A model generated the notes under the pieces. The model did no database searches and was not told where the DNA came from. It saw only the letters and a program-made list of their open reading frames with translations. Shown one piece after another: positions 44,107-53,500 of a stretch of 64,000 nucleotides of DNA. Origin of the DNA: JALORV01 sp963791235 (GTDB taxonomy: Bacteria; Pseudomonadota; Gammaproteobacteria; Burkholderiales; Burkholderiaceae_F); NCBI GenBank assembly GCA_963791235.1, contig CAWBRW010000029.1, positions 868,001 to 932,000 on the forward strand. The letters are read 5' to 3'. The position numbers and the translations under genes are program-made. Numbering within the stretch: position 1 is the stretch's first letter; each line of letters starts with the position of its first letter.

Positions 44107-44862
44107 ATGGCAACCATGCTCAATCTGTTGACGACACAGGCGCTTGCCGCCTTCACGCTCGCTTTGCTCGGTGGGCTGCATTGCGCCGGCATGTGTGGCG
44201 GCTTTGTCGGAGCGCTGCAGATCAATCGGCCGAAGGACGTTCCGGCTGCGCGGCTGGCTGCGGGCTATCACGTCGGTCGCATCACGAGTTACACGCTGGC
44301 CGGCGCGTTGGTCGGCACACTGGGCGGAGCGCTGTACGCCGCCGATGTCCTGCCGGTGCAGATCGTGTTGCTGGTCGTCGGCTCGCTGATGCTGCTGGCA
44401 ATTGGCGCGTCGCTCTTCGGACGGGCGGCGTGGCTGAAGCGGTTGGAGCCGATCGGCCTCGGACTGTGGAGGCTGATCGGACCGCTGGCGCGCCGCGTCT
44501 ATCCGCCGCGTTCGGGCGGACAGGCGTTGCTTGCCGGCCTGGCATGGGGCTGGATTCCGTGCGGGATGGTTTACGCCGCGCTGCCGCTGGCACTGGTCGC
44601 GGGCGGACCGCTGCAGGGCGCCGCGGTCATGCTGGCGTTCGGGCTCGGCACCCTGCCGAACATGCTGGCCGTGGATGTCGCCGTGACGAAGTTCGGCGGC
44701 ACGCGCCCGGGCGGTCCGCTGGCCGCCGTGCAGGCGTGGATCAAGCCCATCGCCGGCGCGGTCATCATCTTGTTCGGCCTTTCTGGCCTGGCGCACGCCG
44801 CTCGCATCGCCGGCGCGGGTCATCCGACCATCGACGCGCTCGCCTCGATCTGCCACCACTGA
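44107..44862 (+). CDS. sulfite exporter TauE/SafE-like (UreH-type) membrane protein
   Basis: 251 residues with six or seven membrane helices. The family's Cys motifs are present: LGGLHCAGMCGGFVGAL near the N-terminus and WGWIPCGMVYAALPLAL in the middle, a pair resembling the CcdA/DsbD core. Members next to cco genes are proposed to help copper or reductant delivery to cbb3 oxidase. It follows hemN on the same strand after 186 bp and precedes alaS. Substrate not established. Confidence 0.85.
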   Translation: MATMLNLLTTQALAAFTLALLGGLHCAGMCGGFVGALQINRPKDVPAARLAAGYHVGRITSYTLAGALVGTLGGALYAADVLPVQIVLLVVGSLMLLAIGASLFGRAAWLKRLEPIGLGLWRLIGPLARRVYPPRSGGQALLAGLAWGWIPCGMVYAALPLALVAGGPLQGAAVMLAFGLGTLPNMLAVDVAVTKFGGTRPGGPLAAVQAWIKPIAGAVIILFGLSGLAHAARIAGAGHPTIDALASICHH

Positions 44863-44945
44863 CCGCCGCCGGCTCGCCGTCGCCGCGCCAGTATCATTCG
44901 CAGGATTCACTTTCAGGTGCGGTCCGTCCGCGCCCTTCGGCTGTC

Positions 44946-47585
44946 ATGAAAAGCGCAGAAATACGCGACAAGTTCCTGAAGTACTTCGAGTCCAAGGGCC
45001 ACACCATCGTGCGCGCCTCGAGCCTGGTGCCGACGAACGACCCGACGCTGCTGTTCGTCAATTCCGGCATGGTGCAGTTCAAGGACGTGTTCACCGGCCG
45101 CGAGAAGCGCCCCTACACGCGCGCGACGACCTCTCAGAAGTCGCTGCGCGCGGGCGGCAAACACAACGACCTCGAGAACGTCGGCTATACCGCGCGGCAT
45201 CACACGTTCTTCGAGATGCTGGGGAACTTCAGTTTCGGCGACTATTTCAAACGCGACGCCATCAAGTATTCGTGGCAGCTGCTGACCGAGGTCTACAAGC
45301 TGCCGAAAGACAAGCTCTGGACCACGGTCTATGTCGACGATGACGAGGCCTACGACATCTGGACCAAGGAGATCGGGGTACCGACCGAGCGCTGCATCCG
45401 CATCGGTGACAAGCCGGGTCAGCCAAAGTACGTCTCCGACAACTTCTGGCAGATGGCGGATACCGGCCCGTGCGGCCCGTGCTCCGAGATCTTCTTCGAC
45501 CACGGTCCCGGCGTTGCCGGAGGCCCGCCGGGTTCGCCGGACGCGGAGGGCGATCGCTACATCGAGATCTGGAACCTGGTGTTCATGCAGTTCGACCGCG
45601 ACGGGGCCGGCACGCTGACACCACTGCCGAAGCCCTGTGTCGACACCGGTATGGGGCTCGAGCGCCTTGCGGCCGTGCTGCAACACGTGCACTCGAACTA
45701 CGAGATCGACTTGTTCCAGAGCCTGATCAAGGCCGCGGCGCGCGAGACCGGCGCGAAGGATCTGGCGAGCAATTCGCTGAAGGTGATTGCAGACCACATC
45801 CGTGCGTGCTCGTTCCTGATCGCCGACGGCGTGATTCCGGGCAACGAAGGACGCGGCTACGTGCTGCGCCGGATCATCCGGCGCGCGTTGCGGCACGGTT
45901 ACAAGCTGGGTCAGACGAAGCCGTTCTTCCACAAGGTCGTCGCCGACCTCGTCCAGGAAATGGGCGCGGCGTACCCCGAACTGAAAGAACAGCAGGCGCG
46001 CATCGAGGCCGTGCTGAAGCAGGAGGAGGAGCGCTTCGGCGAAACGCTCGACAACGGCATGAGGATCCTCGAGGCGTCGCTCGGCAAGTTCTCGTCCGGC
46101 GACCCGAAGATGCTCGACGGCGAGACGGTGTTCCTGCTGTACGACACCTACGGCTTCCCGGTCGACCTCACCGGTGACATCTGCCGCGAGCGCGGCGTGT
46201 CGATCGACCACGCCGGATTCAACGAGGCGATGGCGCGGCAACGCGAGCAGGCGCGCTCGGCCGGCAAGTTCCGCATGGCGGCCGGCGTCGAGTACGTCGG
46301 CGACAAGACGCGTTTCACCGGCTATTCGTCGCTCGCCGACGACGGGAAGGTCATCGCGCTGTACCACGAGGGCACGTCAGTCAAGCGGCTGCAAGCCGGC
46401 GAGAGCGGCATCGTGGTGCTGAACACCACGCCGTTTTACGCCGAATCCGGCGGCCAGGTCGGCGACCGCGGCGTGCTGGAGTCGATCAGCGACCACAACG
46501 TCACGCGCTTCTCCGTGGTCGACACGCAGAAGATCCAGGCCGACGTGTTCGGTCATCACGGCACGCTGGAGTCCGGCACGCTGGCGGTCGGAGACGTGGT
46601 GCAGGCCAAGGTTGACGCCGCGATGCGCGAGCGCACCCGCAACAACCACTCGGCCACCCACTTGATGCACGCGGCGCTGCGCAAGGTGCTGGGCAGGCAC
46701 GTGCAGCAGAAGGGCTCGCTGGTCGATGCCGAGCGCACCCGATTCGACTTTTCGCACGACAAGGCGATGATGCCGGACGAGATCCGCCAGGTCGAGGACA
46801 TCGTCAACGAGGGGATCCGCAGCAACGCCGTGGTCAGTGCCAACGTGATGAAGTACGACGACGCGATCAAGGCGGGCGCGCTCGCGTTCTTCGGCGACAA
46901 GTACGGCGACGAGGTGCGCGTGCTGGCGATGGGCGACCAGTCGACCGAGCTCTGCGGCGGCACGCACGTCGCGCGCACCGGCGACATCGGCTTCTTCAAG
47001 ATCGTGGCGGAAAGCGGAATTGCTGCCGGCGTACGGCGCGTCGAGGCGGTGACGGGGCGGGGCGCGGTGGAATTCGTGCAGGCGCTCGATCGTGAACTGC
47101 ACCACGCGGCGTCCCTGCTGAAGGCGCCGCCGTCCGAGCTGGGCCAGAAGATCGTGCAGGTGCAGGACGCCGTGAAGTCGCTCGAGAAGGAACTGGCGCG
47201 GCTGAAGAGCAAGCTGGCATCGAGCCAGGGCGACGATCTCGCGGCGCAGGCGATCGACGTGCGCGGCATCAAGGTTCTGGCGGCGGCGATGGAAGGCGCC
47301 GATGCCAAGTCGCTGCGCGAGACGATGGACAAGCTCAAGGACAAGCTGAAGAGCGCCATCATCGTGCTCGGCGCCGTCGAGGGCGGAAAGGTGCAGCTGG
47401 CGGCCGGTGTCACTGCCGACGCGACGGCCCGGGTGAAAGCCGGTGATCTTGTGAACTACGTGGCGCAGCAGGTCGGGGGCAAGGGCGGGGGCCGTGCGGA
47501 TATGGCGATGGCCGGAGGCACGGACCCGAGTGGGCTGCCAGCGGCGCTTGCAAGTGTCAAGTCGTGGGCGGAACAGCGCCTGTAG
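44946..47585 (+). CDS. alaS: alanyl-tRNA synthetase
   Basis: 879 residues from the ATG at 44946 (MKSAEIRDKFLKYFESKGHT), against 876 in E. coli. Class II catalytic core (RAGGKHNDLENVGYTARHHT, FFEMLGNFSFGDYFK), then the editing domain with zinc ligands HSATHLMH and CGGTHVARTG, and a C-terminal DHHA1/C-Ala region ending QQVGGKGGGRADMAMAGG. It charges tRNA-Ala in the cytoplasm. The open frame extends upstream through the SafE gene, but that part is antiparallel noise. The GNAT gene overlaps its end by 22 bp. Confidence 0.97.
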   Translation: MKSAEIRDKFLKYFESKGHTIVRASSLVPTNDPTLLFVNSGMVQFKDVFTGREKRPYTRATTSQKSLRAGGKHNDLENVGYTARHHTFFEMLGNFSFGDYFKRDAIKYSWQLLTEVYKLPKDKLWTTVYVDDDEAYDIWTKEIGVPTERCIRIGDKPGQPKYVSDNFWQMADTGPCGPCSEIFFDHGPGVAGGPPGSPDAEGDRYIEIWNLVFMQFDRDGAGTLTPLPKPCVDTGMGLERLAAVLQHVHSNYEIDLFQSLIKAAARETGAKDLASNSLKVIADHIRACSFLIADGVIPGNEGRGYVLRRIIRRALRHGYKLGQTKPFFHKVVADLVQEMGAAYPELKEQQARIEAVLKQEEERFGETLDNGMRILEASLGKFSSGDPKMLDGETVFLLYDTYGFPVDLTGDICRERGVSIDHAGFNEAMARQREQARSAGKFRMAAGVEYVGDKTRFTGYSSLADDGKVIALYHEGTSVKRLQAGESGIVVLNTTPFYAESGGQVGDRGVLESISDHNVTRFSVVDTQKIQADVFGHHGTLESGTLAVGDVVQAKVDAAMRERTRNNHSATHLMHAALRKVLGRHVQQKGSLVDAERTRFDFSHDKAMMPDEIRQVEDIVNEGIRSNAVVSANVMKYDDAIKAGALAFFGDKYGDEVRVLAMGDQSTELCGGTHVARTGDIGFFKIVAESGIAAGVRRVEAVTGRGAVEFVQALDRELHHAASLLKAPPSELGQKIVQVQDAVKSLEKELARLKSKLASSQGDDLAAQAIDVRGIKVLAAAMEGADAKSLRETMDKLKDKLKSAIIVLGAVEGGKVQLAAGVTADATARVKAGDLVNYVAQQVGGKGGGRADMAMAGGTDPSGLPAALASVKSWAEQRL

Positions 47586-48112
47586 GCGACGTTTTCATCC
47601 GGCGTGCCGAGCCCGCGGACGCCGCGGGCATTGCGCGCACTTTTCAGTCGCGCAGCGCGGCTGCCGGAACGTTGCAGAATCCGTACCCGTCGATTGCCGA
47701 CTGGGTTGAGCGCCTCGGGCGCGACGCGGCGACCAACTACATCTTTGTTGCGACCGTGGGTGAGGCAGTCATCGGTCACGCCGGGATGCATGGCAACAAG
47801 AACGTGCGGCGACAGCACGCGTGGGGGCTCGGCATCGGCATCCGCGAGGACTGGCAGCGGCGCGGAGTCGGCACGCTCCTGATGACGACCCTCATCGACC
47901 TCGCCGACAACTGGCTCGGTGCGCTGCGTCTGGAACTGACTGTCTTTAGTGACAACGCGGCAGCGCTGGCGCTGTATCGCAAGTTCGGATTCGAGGTCGA
48001 AGGCGTGCATCGTGCCTTTGCCTTGCGTGAAGGACAGTACGTGGACACCACGGCGATGGCGCGCCTGCATCCGAACCCGCCGCGACTGCCGGCGACCGGG
48101 ACGCCTCCTTGA
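47564..48112 (+). CDS. GNAT-family N-acetyltransferase
   Basis: 182 residues from a GTG at 47564 that overlaps the alaS end by 22 bp; no later start fits the first strand VFIRRAEPADAAGIARTF. Acetyl-CoA binding motif A is GLGIGIREDWQRRGVGTLLM (Q/R-x-x-G-x-G), followed by LRLELTVFSDNAAALALYRK and FGFEVEG, typical of RimI-like or small-molecule acetyltransferases. Translation is coupled to alaS. Substrate unknown. Confidence 0.87.
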   Translation: MGGTAPVGDVFIRRAEPADAAGIARTFQSRSAAAGTLQNPYPSIADWVERLGRDAATNYIFVATVGEAVIGHAGMHGNKNVRRQHAWGLGIGIREDWQRRGVGTLLMTTLIDLADNWLGALRLELTVFSDNAAALALYRKFGFEVEGVHRAFALREGQYVDTTAMARLHPNPPRLPATGTPP

Positions 48113-48145
48113 GTCTCGCGTGCCGCCTGCGGACGGCGCGCTGAG

Positions 48146-48667
48146 ATGTCCGCCGCCTATCGTTTCTGCCCTCAGTGCGCCACACCGCTCATGCTGCGCG
48201 CGGTTGCCGAGCGCGAGCGCGACTGCTGTCCGTCGTGCGGCTGGGTTCACTGGGATAACCCTCTACCGGTCGTCGCGGCGCTGATCGAGTACGACGGCAA
48301 GGTGCTGCTGGCACGCAACCGTGCCTGGCCGGAAAAGATGTTTGCACTGGTCACCGGCTTCCTCGAGCGCGACGAATCGCCGCTGCAGGCCGTGGCCCGC
48401 GAAGTGGCCGAGGAAACCGCGCTGCAGACCCGAGCGGCCGGTCTGATCGGCGTTTACGAGTTCACGCGCAAGAACGAGGTCATCGTCGCCTATCACGTGC
48501 AGGCGGAAGGCGAGATCCGCCTCGGCGAAGAACTCGTCGACTACCGCCTGATCGAGCCCGCGCGGCTGCGACCGTGGCCGATGGGCACGGGGCTCGCGAT
48601 GGCCGACTGGATGCGCGCACGCGGCCTGCCGGTAGAATTTCTCCCGTTTCCTGCCACCCGCTCCTGA
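48146..48667 (+). CDS. NUDIX hydrolase with N-terminal zinc ribbon
   Basis: 173 residues. A zinc ribbon (FCPQC ... CCPSCGW) is followed by the NUDIX fold with the box GFLERDESPLQAVAREVAEE, in which the last Gly of the classical consensus is Ala. Such ribbon-NUDIX proteins hydrolyse nucleoside diphosphates linked to another moiety, for example NADH or ADP-ribose; the NudC SQPWPFPxS motif is not present. Followed by tusA after 7 bp. Confidence 0.88.
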   Translation: MSAAYRFCPQCATPLMLRAVAERERDCCPSCGWVHWDNPLPVVAALIEYDGKVLLARNRAWPEKMFALVTGFLERDESPLQAVAREVAEETALQTRAAGLIGVYEFTRKNEVIVAYHVQAEGEIRLGEELVDYRLIEPARLRPWPMGTGLAMADWMRARGLPVEFLPFPATRS

Positions 48668-48674
48668 AGCCGCG

Positions 48675-48914
48675 ATGCCACTGCCGCCCACGTCCGACAA
48701 GGAAATCGACACGCGCGGGCTGAACTGTCCGCTGCCGATCCTGCGCGCGAAGAAGGCGCTGGCCGACATGACGAGCGGCCAGGTGCTGAAGATCCTGGCG
48801 ACCGACCCGGGGTCCGTGCGCGACTTCCAGGCGTTCGCTCGGCAGTCGGGCAACGAACTCGTCGGCCAGGAAACGGTCGGCGAGGAATTTCTCCATTACC
48901 TCAGGCGCCGATGA
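48675..48914 (+). CDS. tusA: TusA-family sulfur carrier protein
   Basis: 79 residues. The conserved cysteine lies in LNCPLPILRAKKAL, the CPxP motif that accepts persulfide sulfur in TusA/SirA/YedF proteins, which feed tRNA thiouridylation and related pathways. The stop overlaps the next start (ATGA), so the two are translationally coupled. No tusBCD genes are near. Confidence 0.92.
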   Translation: MPLPPTSDKEIDTRGLNCPLPILRAKKALADMTSGQVLKILATDPGSVRDFQAFARQSGNELVGQETVGEEFLHYLRRR

Positions 48915-49516
48915 ACACTCCTACGTCCACACCGACCACTGCCACCGCGTCCAGACGCGGGCCGTCGCGCCTGAAGCTCATCTTCTGGTTGCTCATTGTT
49001 CCGCTGGTGCTCATCGCGGCCTACTTCGCTGTCGTGCTGAGCTGGGAATATTCAAGCGGCGAGCGCGCTGGCTGGGTGCAGAAGTTCAGCCGAAAGGGCT
49101 GGCTCTGCAAGACCTGGGAAGGCGAGATGGCATTGGTCACGATGCCGGGCGCCATTCCCGAAAAATTCCTGTTTACGGTGTGGGACGACAAGGTCGCGGA
49201 GCAGATCAATCGCGTTGTGGGCAAGCGCGTGACGCTGCATTACGAGGAGAGGGTCGGTTTGCCGACGACCTGCTTCGGCGAGACCCGGCACTTCGTCTCG
49301 AAAGTAGCGGCCATCGACGAGAATCCGCTCGCGCCGAGCGTCGCGGTACCGGCGCCGGGTCAGCCGCCGCAAGCGTCACCCGTGAAACCGCCCGCCGGTG
49401 CGGCGTCCACCCCCGCTCCGGCCGCGCCCACACCAGCACCGGCGTCCGAGTACACGCTGCCCTCGACCACGGAGGCGTCGCCGTCTGCAGCCACGCCGCC
49501 CGCGGCGTCAAAGTAG
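48911..49516 (+). CDS. membrane-anchored hypothetical protein with Pro/Ala-rich tail
   Basis: 201 residues. One N-terminal membrane helix (LIFWLLIVPLVLIAAYFAVV) after a basic start, a compact periplasmic domain of about 100 residues (GWVQKFSRKGWLCKTWEGEM, FTVWDDKVAEQINRVVGKRV, PTTCFGETRHFV) with two conserved-looking cysteines, and a 70-residue low-complexity Pro/Ala/Ser tail. Overlaps tusA by 4 bp. Similar proteins occur widely in Burkholderiales without known function. Confidence 0.75.
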   Translation: MNTPTSTPTTATASRRGPSRLKLIFWLLIVPLVLIAAYFAVVLSWEYSSGERAGWVQKFSRKGWLCKTWEGEMALVTMPGAIPEKFLFTVWDDKVAEQINRVVGKRVTLHYEERVGLPTTCFGETRHFVSKVAAIDENPLAPSVAVPAPGQPPQASPVKPPAGAASTPAPAAPTPAPASEYTLPSTTEASPSAATPPAASK

Positions 49517-49568
49517 CGGCCGACTGCACGACGCGCAGCCGTCCGTCACGCCGCAGCGACCCGACAAC

Positions 49569-52424
49569 TCAGTCTGCCGGCAGGCGCTGGTACTGCTCGC
49601 GCACCTTGGCGAGCGTCGCACCAAAGCCCGCGAGTCGCTCCTTTTCCTGCGCAACGACCGCGGCCGGCGCGCGCTCGACGAAGCTGGCGTTGCCCAGCTT
49701 GACTTCGGCCTTGCGGATCTCGTTCTCCAGGCGCGCGATCTCCTTGCCGAGCCGATCGCGTTCCGCACCCACATCGACCTCGATCTTCAGCATCAGCCGG
49801 AAATCACCAACGACCTTGATCGGTGCGGCGGCGCCACTGGCCGCGGCGTTCACGTCGGACACGACCTGCACGTCGGACAGGCGTGCGAGTGCCTGCATGT
49901 AAGGCGCGCAAGCCGAGAGGATGGTCGCGTCGCCTGAAGCCAGCAAAGGCACCTTCTGCGCCGGCGAGAGATTCATCTCGCTGCGCAGGTTGCGTAGCGC
50001 GTCGACGATGGACTTGAGTTGCGCGATCCGTCGGTCAGCCTCGACGTCGATCTTTTCCGGCTGCGCGCGAGGAAACGGCTGGACCATCACCGACGCTTCG
50101 TCAGTCGCCGCACGCTTCCCGGCGAGCGCCGACACCGGCTGCCACAACTCCTCGGTGATGAACGGAATCACCGGATGCGCAAGTCGCAGTGCTACCTCGA
50201 GCACGCGCACCAGTGTGCGGCGAGTGCCGCGCTGCTGAGCCTCGTTGCCGGTCGCCAGCTGTACCTTGGCGAGCTCGAGATACCAGTCGCAGTACTCGTT
50301 CCAGACGAACGTGTAAATGGCATTGGCGACGTTGTCGAGCCGGTACTGCGCGAAGCCCTCGGCGACTGCAGCTTCGGTGCGTTGCAGTTCGCCGATGATC
50401 CAGCGGTCGACCGCAGAAAGCTCCACCGGCAGGGTTTCGTCAAGGCCGCAGTCGCGCCCTTCGGTGTTCATCAGCACAAAGCGGGTCGCGTTCCACAGCT
50501 TGTTGCAGAAGTTGCGGTAGCCCTCGCAGCGCTTCAGGTCGAAGTTGATGTTGCGCCCGAGCGTGGCGTAGGCCGCCATCGTGAAGCGCAGCGCGTCGGC
50601 GCCGTACGCGGCGATGCCGTCGGGAAAGTGCTTGCGCACCTTGGCCGCCACCTTCGGCGCATCTTCGGTCTTGCGCAGGCCAGTCGTGTTCTTCTTGACC
50701 AGGGACGCCAGGTCGATTCCGTCGATGATGTCGATCGGGTCGAGCGTATTGCCTTCGCTCTTCGACATCTTCTTGCCCTCGGCATCACGCACGATGCCGT
50801 GGATGTAGACGTCCTTGAAAGGCGCGCGCCCCGTGAAATGGGTCGTCATCATCACCATCCGGGCGACCCAGAAGAAGATGATGTCGTAGCCAGTGACCAG
50901 CACCGTCGACGGCAGGTAGAGGTCATAAGCCACGCGCTGCGCGCCGCTCGCCTGCTGCTCCACGTCTGGCCAGCCGAGCGTTGAAAACGGCACCATCGCC
51001 GACGAATACCAGGTGTCGAGCACGTCGGGGTCGCGCGTCAGCGGCTTGCCTCCAGCCCTGGCCTGCGCTTCCGCCTCGGAGCGGGCGACGTACACATTGC
51101 CCTGTTCGTCGTACCACGCTGGAATCTGGTGGCCCCACCATAGCTGCCGCGAGATGCACCAGTCCTGGATGTTTTCCAGCCACTGGTTGTAGATCGTGTG
51201 CCACTGCTCGGGAAAGATGCGTACGTCGCCGCGCGCGACGACCTCGAGCGCGACCTGCGCGATCGACTTGCCCGGGTGGCGCGTGCCGGCGGGCGCAGGC
51301 TTGCTCATCGCCATGTACCACTGCTCCGACAGCGTCGGTTCGACGATCTCGCCGGTGCGCCCGCAGCGCGGCACCATCATCTTGTGCGGCTTCTCCGAGA
51401 CCAGCAGCCCGGCCGCGCGCAGATCCTCGAGCACGTGCTTGCGCGCAACGTAGCGATCCAGCCCGCGGTACTTCTCCGGGGCGTTGTCGTTGACGGTGGC
51501 CGTCAGCGTGAAGATCGGGATCGGTGTCAGGTTGTGGCGCTGGCCGATGGCGAAGTCGTTGAAATCGTGCGCCGGTGTGATCTTCACGCAGCCGGTACCG
51601 AACTCGCGGTCAACGTAGTCATCCGCGATGACCGGGATCGTGCGACCGGTCAGCGGCAGCGTCAGTTGCTTGCCGACCAATGCGGCGTAGCGCTCATCCT
51701 CCGGATGCACCGCGACCGCGACGTCGCCGAGCATCGTTTCCGGCCGCGTTGTGGCGACGACGACGCCGCGCCCCCTGTCGACGGCCGGATAGCGGATCTC
51801 CCACAGCTTGCCGTCTTCCTCCTCGGTCTCGACCTCGAGGTCCGACACCGCGGTCTGCAGCTTCGGGTCCCAGTTCACGAGCCGCTTGCCGCGGTAGATC
51901 AGCCCCTGTTCGTAGAGTTGCACGAAGGTCTCGGTGACGACTTTGGAAAGCGCATCGTCCATCGTGAAGTAAGTGCGGCTCCAGTCGACCGAGTCGCCAA
52001 GTCGGCGCATCTGCTTGAGGATCGTGCCGCCGGAGTATTCCTTCCAGTCCCACACCTGCTTGATGAAGGCCTCGCGCCCCATCGTGCGGCGATCAACGCC
52101 GTTGGCTTCGAGCTGGCGTTCGACGACGATCTGCGTGGCAATGCCGGCGTGGTCCGTGCCCGGCAGCCACAACGTGTTGAAGCCCGCCATGCGGTGATAG
52201 CGGGTCAGTGCGTCCATGATCGTGTGGTTGAAGCCGTGACCCATGTGCAGCAGGCCGGTGACATTCGGCGGCGGCAGCTGAATCGAGAACGACGGACGTG
52301 ACGGGTCCAGGGCGGCGCTGTAGTAACCGCGTGCCTCCCACACCGGAGTCCAGCGCGCCTCGATCGACGCAGGTTCAAAGCTCTTGGCGAGCGTGGTGCT
52401 TGCCGGCGATGCGATGTCGTTCAT
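49569..52424 (-). CDS. valS: valyl-tRNA synthetase
   Basis: 951 residues, the same length as E. coli ValRS. Class I motifs: PPPNVTGLLHMGHGFNHTIM (HIGH variant HMGH) and GKKMSKSEGN (KMSKS). The CP1 editing domain, anticodon domain and C-terminal coiled coil (RLGKEIARLENEIRKAEVKL) are all present. Charges tRNA-Val. It is the last gene of the conserved minus-strand set pepA-holC-orphan-valS. Confidence 0.97.
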   Translation of the reverse strand: MNDIASPASTTLAKSFEPASIEARWTPVWEARGYYSAALDPSRPSFSIQLPPPNVTGLLHMGHGFNHTIMDALTRYHRMAGFNTLWLPGTDHAGIATQIVVERQLEANGVDRRTMGREAFIKQVWDWKEYSGGTILKQMRRLGDSVDWSRTYFTMDDALSKVVTETFVQLYEQGLIYRGKRLVNWDPKLQTAVSDLEVETEEEDGKLWEIRYPAVDRGRGVVVATTRPETMLGDVAVAVHPEDERYAALVGKQLTLPLTGRTIPVIADDYVDREFGTGCVKITPAHDFNDFAIGQRHNLTPIPIFTLTATVNDNAPEKYRGLDRYVARKHVLEDLRAAGLLVSEKPHKMMVPRCGRTGEIVEPTLSEQWYMAMSKPAPAGTRHPGKSIAQVALEVVARGDVRIFPEQWHTIYNQWLENIQDWCISRQLWWGHQIPAWYDEQGNVYVARSEAEAQARAGGKPLTRDPDVLDTWYSSAMVPFSTLGWPDVEQQASGAQRVAYDLYLPSTVLVTGYDIIFFWVARMVMMTTHFTGRAPFKDVYIHGIVRDAEGKKMSKSEGNTLDPIDIIDGIDLASLVKKNTTGLRKTEDAPKVAAKVRKHFPDGIAAYGADALRFTMAAYATLGRNINFDLKRCEGYRNFCNKLWNATRFVLMNTEGRDCGLDETLPVELSAVDRWIIGELQRTEAAVAEGFAQYRLDNVANAIYTFVWNEYCDWYLELAKVQLATGNEAQQRGTRRTLVRVLEVALRLAHPVIPFITEELWQPVSALAGKRAATDEASVMVQPFPRAQPEKIDVEADRRIAQLKSIVDALRNLRSEMNLSPAQKVPLLASGDATILSACAPYMQALARLSDVQVVSDVNAAASGAAAPIKVVGDFRLMLKIEVDVGAERDRLGKEIARLENEIRKAEVKLGNASFVERAPAAVVAQEKERLAGFGATLAKVREQYQRLPAD

Positions 52425-52502
52425 TGCGCTGCCGGACCGCCGGCCGTCGGAGGGGAAAGCAGGAATTTTACGGGTGCTGCGCGCCGTCCGTGGCCAGCGG
52501 CT

Positions 52503-53072
52503 TCAGCCGCGCCCGCGCAGGCGGGCAATCTCGGCAGCGACGGCCCGCGCGACAGTTTCACGCAGACGTGCGTCGAAGGCCTGGCGCAACTCCGTTGTCA
52601 GCGTCGTGAGGACACGGTCGATCGCCGGCTGCAGGCGCTCGCGCAGCAGGCGTTCGGCTTCGTCAGCAAGCACCGGCTGCAATTCGCGGATCACGGCGTC
52701 GCGCAACGACTGTTCCAGACGAATCCAGTCCACCTCCGGCGCGGGGGCGGCAGTGATCGACGAGCTGTAGGCCGGAACCGCTGGCGGTGGGACCGGCCGT
52801 GCGGTCGGACTGCCAGAGGGCGGCGTGACTGCGGGGCGAGCTGCGATCGGCACCGTCACGGGCGGGGGAGCTGGTGGCGGCGGGGTTGGAGGGGGTGGTG
52901 GTGGAGCCGGCGGTGGCGGCGGCTTGGGCAGAGAGATGTCGAGTTCGAGCGACGGCAATGTCAGTCGTTCGGTCAGCACCGGAATCGACTCGTCGTCCGA
53001 CAGCGAGCGGCCACCCGGCCGGGTCAGGCGATCGAGCGGATTGTCACTGTCACTCACTGCCACCCACCTCAT
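52503..53072 (-). CDS. proline-rich hypothetical protein between holC and valS
   Basis: 189 residues. After about 45 residues (LDRLTRPGGRSLSDDESIPV) comes a poly-proline stretch of about 30 residues, then a second Pro/Ala linker and a C-terminal helical region of 80 residues (DWIRLEQSLRDAVIRELQPV, ERLLRERLQPAIDRVLTTL, AVAAEIARLRGRG). The start overlaps the holC end by 23 bp, so translation may be coupled; a GTG at 53060 is an alternative start. No family recognised. Confidence 0.7.
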   Translation of the reverse strand: MRWVAVSDSDNPLDRLTRPGGRSLSDDESIPVLTERLTLPSLELDISLPKPPPPPAPPPPPPTPPPPAPPPVTVPIAARPAVTPPSGSPTARPVPPPAVPAYSSSITAAPAPEVDWIRLEQSLRDAVIRELQPVLADEAERLLRERLQPAIDRVLTTLTTELRQAFDARLRETVARAVAAEIARLRGRG

Positions 53073-53487
53073 GCGTGATCGGTTCGAAGCCCTGCTCGCG
53101 ATACGCCTTGAAACGCAACCGGGCCCGGTCTCGGTCCTCGTCGAGCCGCGACACGACCTCGATGACCCGCTCGTAGCGACGGAACAGGTCCGCGAACCCG
53201 GGCGGCGGATCGTCGTCGAGCGTCAGCAGCACATCACTCGCCGGCGCGCGTGCCGCCTCACGCGTCAGCAATACCGGGGTGGCGCTGGCAAGCGGCGAGT
53301 CCACGTAGACGTGCGGGAGGAAATCAAGCGCCGAAAACGTCCACAGCGCCGCGTCGAGCTGGGCCAGTCGGTCGGCATCTCGTGCATACACGACCAGCCG
53401 CTTGCCGGCCGCGCGTGCCTTGCGCGTCACGCGGCAGGCATAGTGCAACCGGTGCTCGGTGTTGACGTGGAAGTCGATGCGCGTCAT
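53050..53487 (-). CDS. holC: DNA polymerase III chi subunit
   Basis: 145 residues. MTRIDFHVNTEHRLHYACRV and KRLVVYARDADRLAQLDAAL are the usual start and helix of HolC, then DFLPHVYVDSPLA and a C-terminal YREQGFEPITHEV. Chi links the clamp loader to single-stranded DNA-binding protein. Its place between pepA and valS is conserved across beta- and gammaproteobacteria. Confidence 0.93.
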   Translation of the reverse strand: MTRIDFHVNTEHRLHYACRVTRKARAAGKRLVVYARDADRLAQLDAALWTFSALDFLPHVYVDSPLASATPVLLTREAARAPASDVLLTLDDDPPPGFADLFRRYERVIEVVSRLDEDRDRARLRFKAYREQGFEPITHEVGGSE

Positions 53488-53500
53488 GCGCCGGTGCAGG

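Noticed and set aside
42148..44910. A 920-codon open frame antisense to hemN and the SafE gene
   Set aside because: GC-rich shadow frame: composition dominated by Arg, Gln, His and Asp with no domain, opposite two well-supported genes.
44073..44945. An N-terminal extension of AlaS reading through the SafE gene
   Set aside because: The extension has no homology and overlaps a clear membrane-protein gene in another frame; MKSAEIRDKF at 44946 is the normal AlaS start.
52860..52930. A DNA tandem repeat or CRISPR-like array
   Set aside because: The repetition is the proline codons of the coding sequence; no spacers and no fixed repeat unit. No CRISPR array was found anywhere in the window.
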